Source: Aminobacter ciceronei
GTDB taxonomy: Bacteria > Pseudomonadota > Alphaproteobacteria > Rhizobiales > Rhizobiaceae
NCBI RefSeq assembly: GCF_014138625.1
Contig: NZ_JACJHY010000016.1
Location: 62,001-126,000 of the forward strand
Length of the DNA: 64,000 nt
Direction: 5' to 3'
Shown here one piece after another: positions 63,642 through 64,000 of this stretch (positions are counted from its first letter, which is position 1; every line of letters starts with the position of its first letter). The translations under genes were made by a program, and so were the position numbers. The notes beneath the pieces were generated by a model that saw only the letters and a program-made list of their open reading frames with translations, ran no database searches and had not been told where the DNA came from.

Positions 63642-64000
63642 ATGGCAGCCACAGCAACGGCCAAGCCCCTTCTCATTTCCAATGTCAGGCCTGTCGCCCT
63701 TGGCGACAGCACGTCGCTGCCAACCGACATACTGGTGGGGGCGGATGGCATGATCGCAGCCGTCGGACCGTCGCTTCAGGCGCCAGAAGGCGCGGAACGC
63801 ATAGACGCCAGGGGAGCCTGGATTTCGCCCGGCTGGGTCGATCTGCACGTCCATGTCTGGTACGGCGGCACCGACATCTCGATCCGGCCGTCCGAATGCG
63901 GGGTCGAACGCGGCGTGACGACGCTGGTCGATGCCGGTTCAGCGGGTGAGTCCAATTTTCACGGCTTTCGCGAATATATCATCGAACCCGCGCGCGAACG
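63642..64000 (+). CDS. Amidohydrolase/deacetylase-family metallohydrolase (N-terminal part, cut by window edge)
   Basis: The first 119 residues of an amidohydrolase. The N-terminal composite-domain strand (KPLLISNVRPVAL, then ILVGADGMIAAVGPSLQAPEGAERIDARG) and the metal motif VDLHVHVWYGG are clear, followed by GVTTLVDAGSAGESNFHGF. This pattern resembles the dihydroorotase-like deacetylases that act on N-acyl or cyclic amides. ATG 63642 is one base after the DppC stop. No ATPase gene for the importer is visible; it must lie beyond the window or be supplied elsewhere. Confidence 0.85.
   Translation, partial: MAATATAKPLLISNVRPVALGDSTSLPTDILVGADGMIAAVGPSLQAPEGAERIDARGAWISPGWVDLHVHVWYGGTDISIRPSECGVERGVTTLVDAGSAGESNFHGFREYIIEPARE

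Overview
The window is GC-rich, densely coded DNA with the gene content of a Rhizobiales chromosome or large replicon (Mesorhizobium, Aminobacter or another Phyllobacteriaceae-like genus is my best guess). Support comes from a rhizobial-type rhaD / rhaR-rhaTPQS locus with the fused aldolase-dehydrogenase RhaD, a full urtABCDE set, an alphaproteobacterial RpoE-ChrR pair and a large number of ABC importers. Nearly all of it is accessory catabolism: seven complete or near-complete ABC uptake systems, each with its own enzymes and usually its own regulator. I found no tRNA, rRNA, CRISPR array, insertion sequence or integrase.

Layout. 1-450: remnant of a SorC-type regulator running off the left edge. 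463-15219: L-rhamnose locus, with rhaD divergent from rhaR, a kinase, rhaT, rhaP, rhaQ, rhaS, a second aldolase, a second kinase, a HAD hydrolase, rhaI, rhaM and a third aldolase. 15315-22124 (minus): amino-sugar operon with a GntR regulator, nanE, nanK and a MalK-type ABC importer, probably for N-acetylmannosamine or a sialic-acid-related sugar. 22223-27986 (minus): urtABCDE urea/short-amide importer behind a near-consensus sigma-54 promoter. 28322-33178: SDR, DUF1365 and FAD oxidoreductase, ECF sigma factor, ChrR and DUF2177, a singlet-oxygen/membrane-lipid stress module with two divergent candidate ECF promoters. 33322-43402: LysR regulator, aldehyde dehydrogenase, M19 peptidase-like protein, a 564-residue protein of unknown function, DUF3726 and an LDH2-family reductase, followed by a glycine-betaine-type ABC importer. 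43352-44250: decayed DNA holding LysR and BetA remnants. 44318-52003: ROK regulator, M20 peptidase, two tandem sugar-type binding proteins, one permease, a YhfX-like PLP protein and a single-domain ATPase. 52506-58872: LysR regulator, omega-amidase-like Nit2 protein, RraA-family protein and a PotABCD-type importer. 58875-59677: broken FdhF-like oxidoreductase plus a small coupled ORF. 60220-64000: dipeptide-type ABC importer and the start of an amidohydrolase, running off the right edge.

The best candidate for an undescribed system is the 34312-43402 block. Five enzymes or unknown proteins are translationally coupled and sit beside a quaternary-amine-type importer. They include an M19 relative that has lost several family metal ligands and a large protein I cannot assign. 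A second pattern is that six of the seven substrate-binding-protein genes that are not directly overlapped by another gene (rhaS, the nan-operon SBP, urtA, the betaine SBP, the first ribose-type SBP and the DppA-like SBP) are followed at once by a strong GC-rich hairpin of unrelated sequence, as expected if binding proteins are expressed above their membrane partners.

All calls come from reading the translation and DNA by eye. Family names are from memory of the families, no database search was run, and substrates of the importers are inferences from neighbours.
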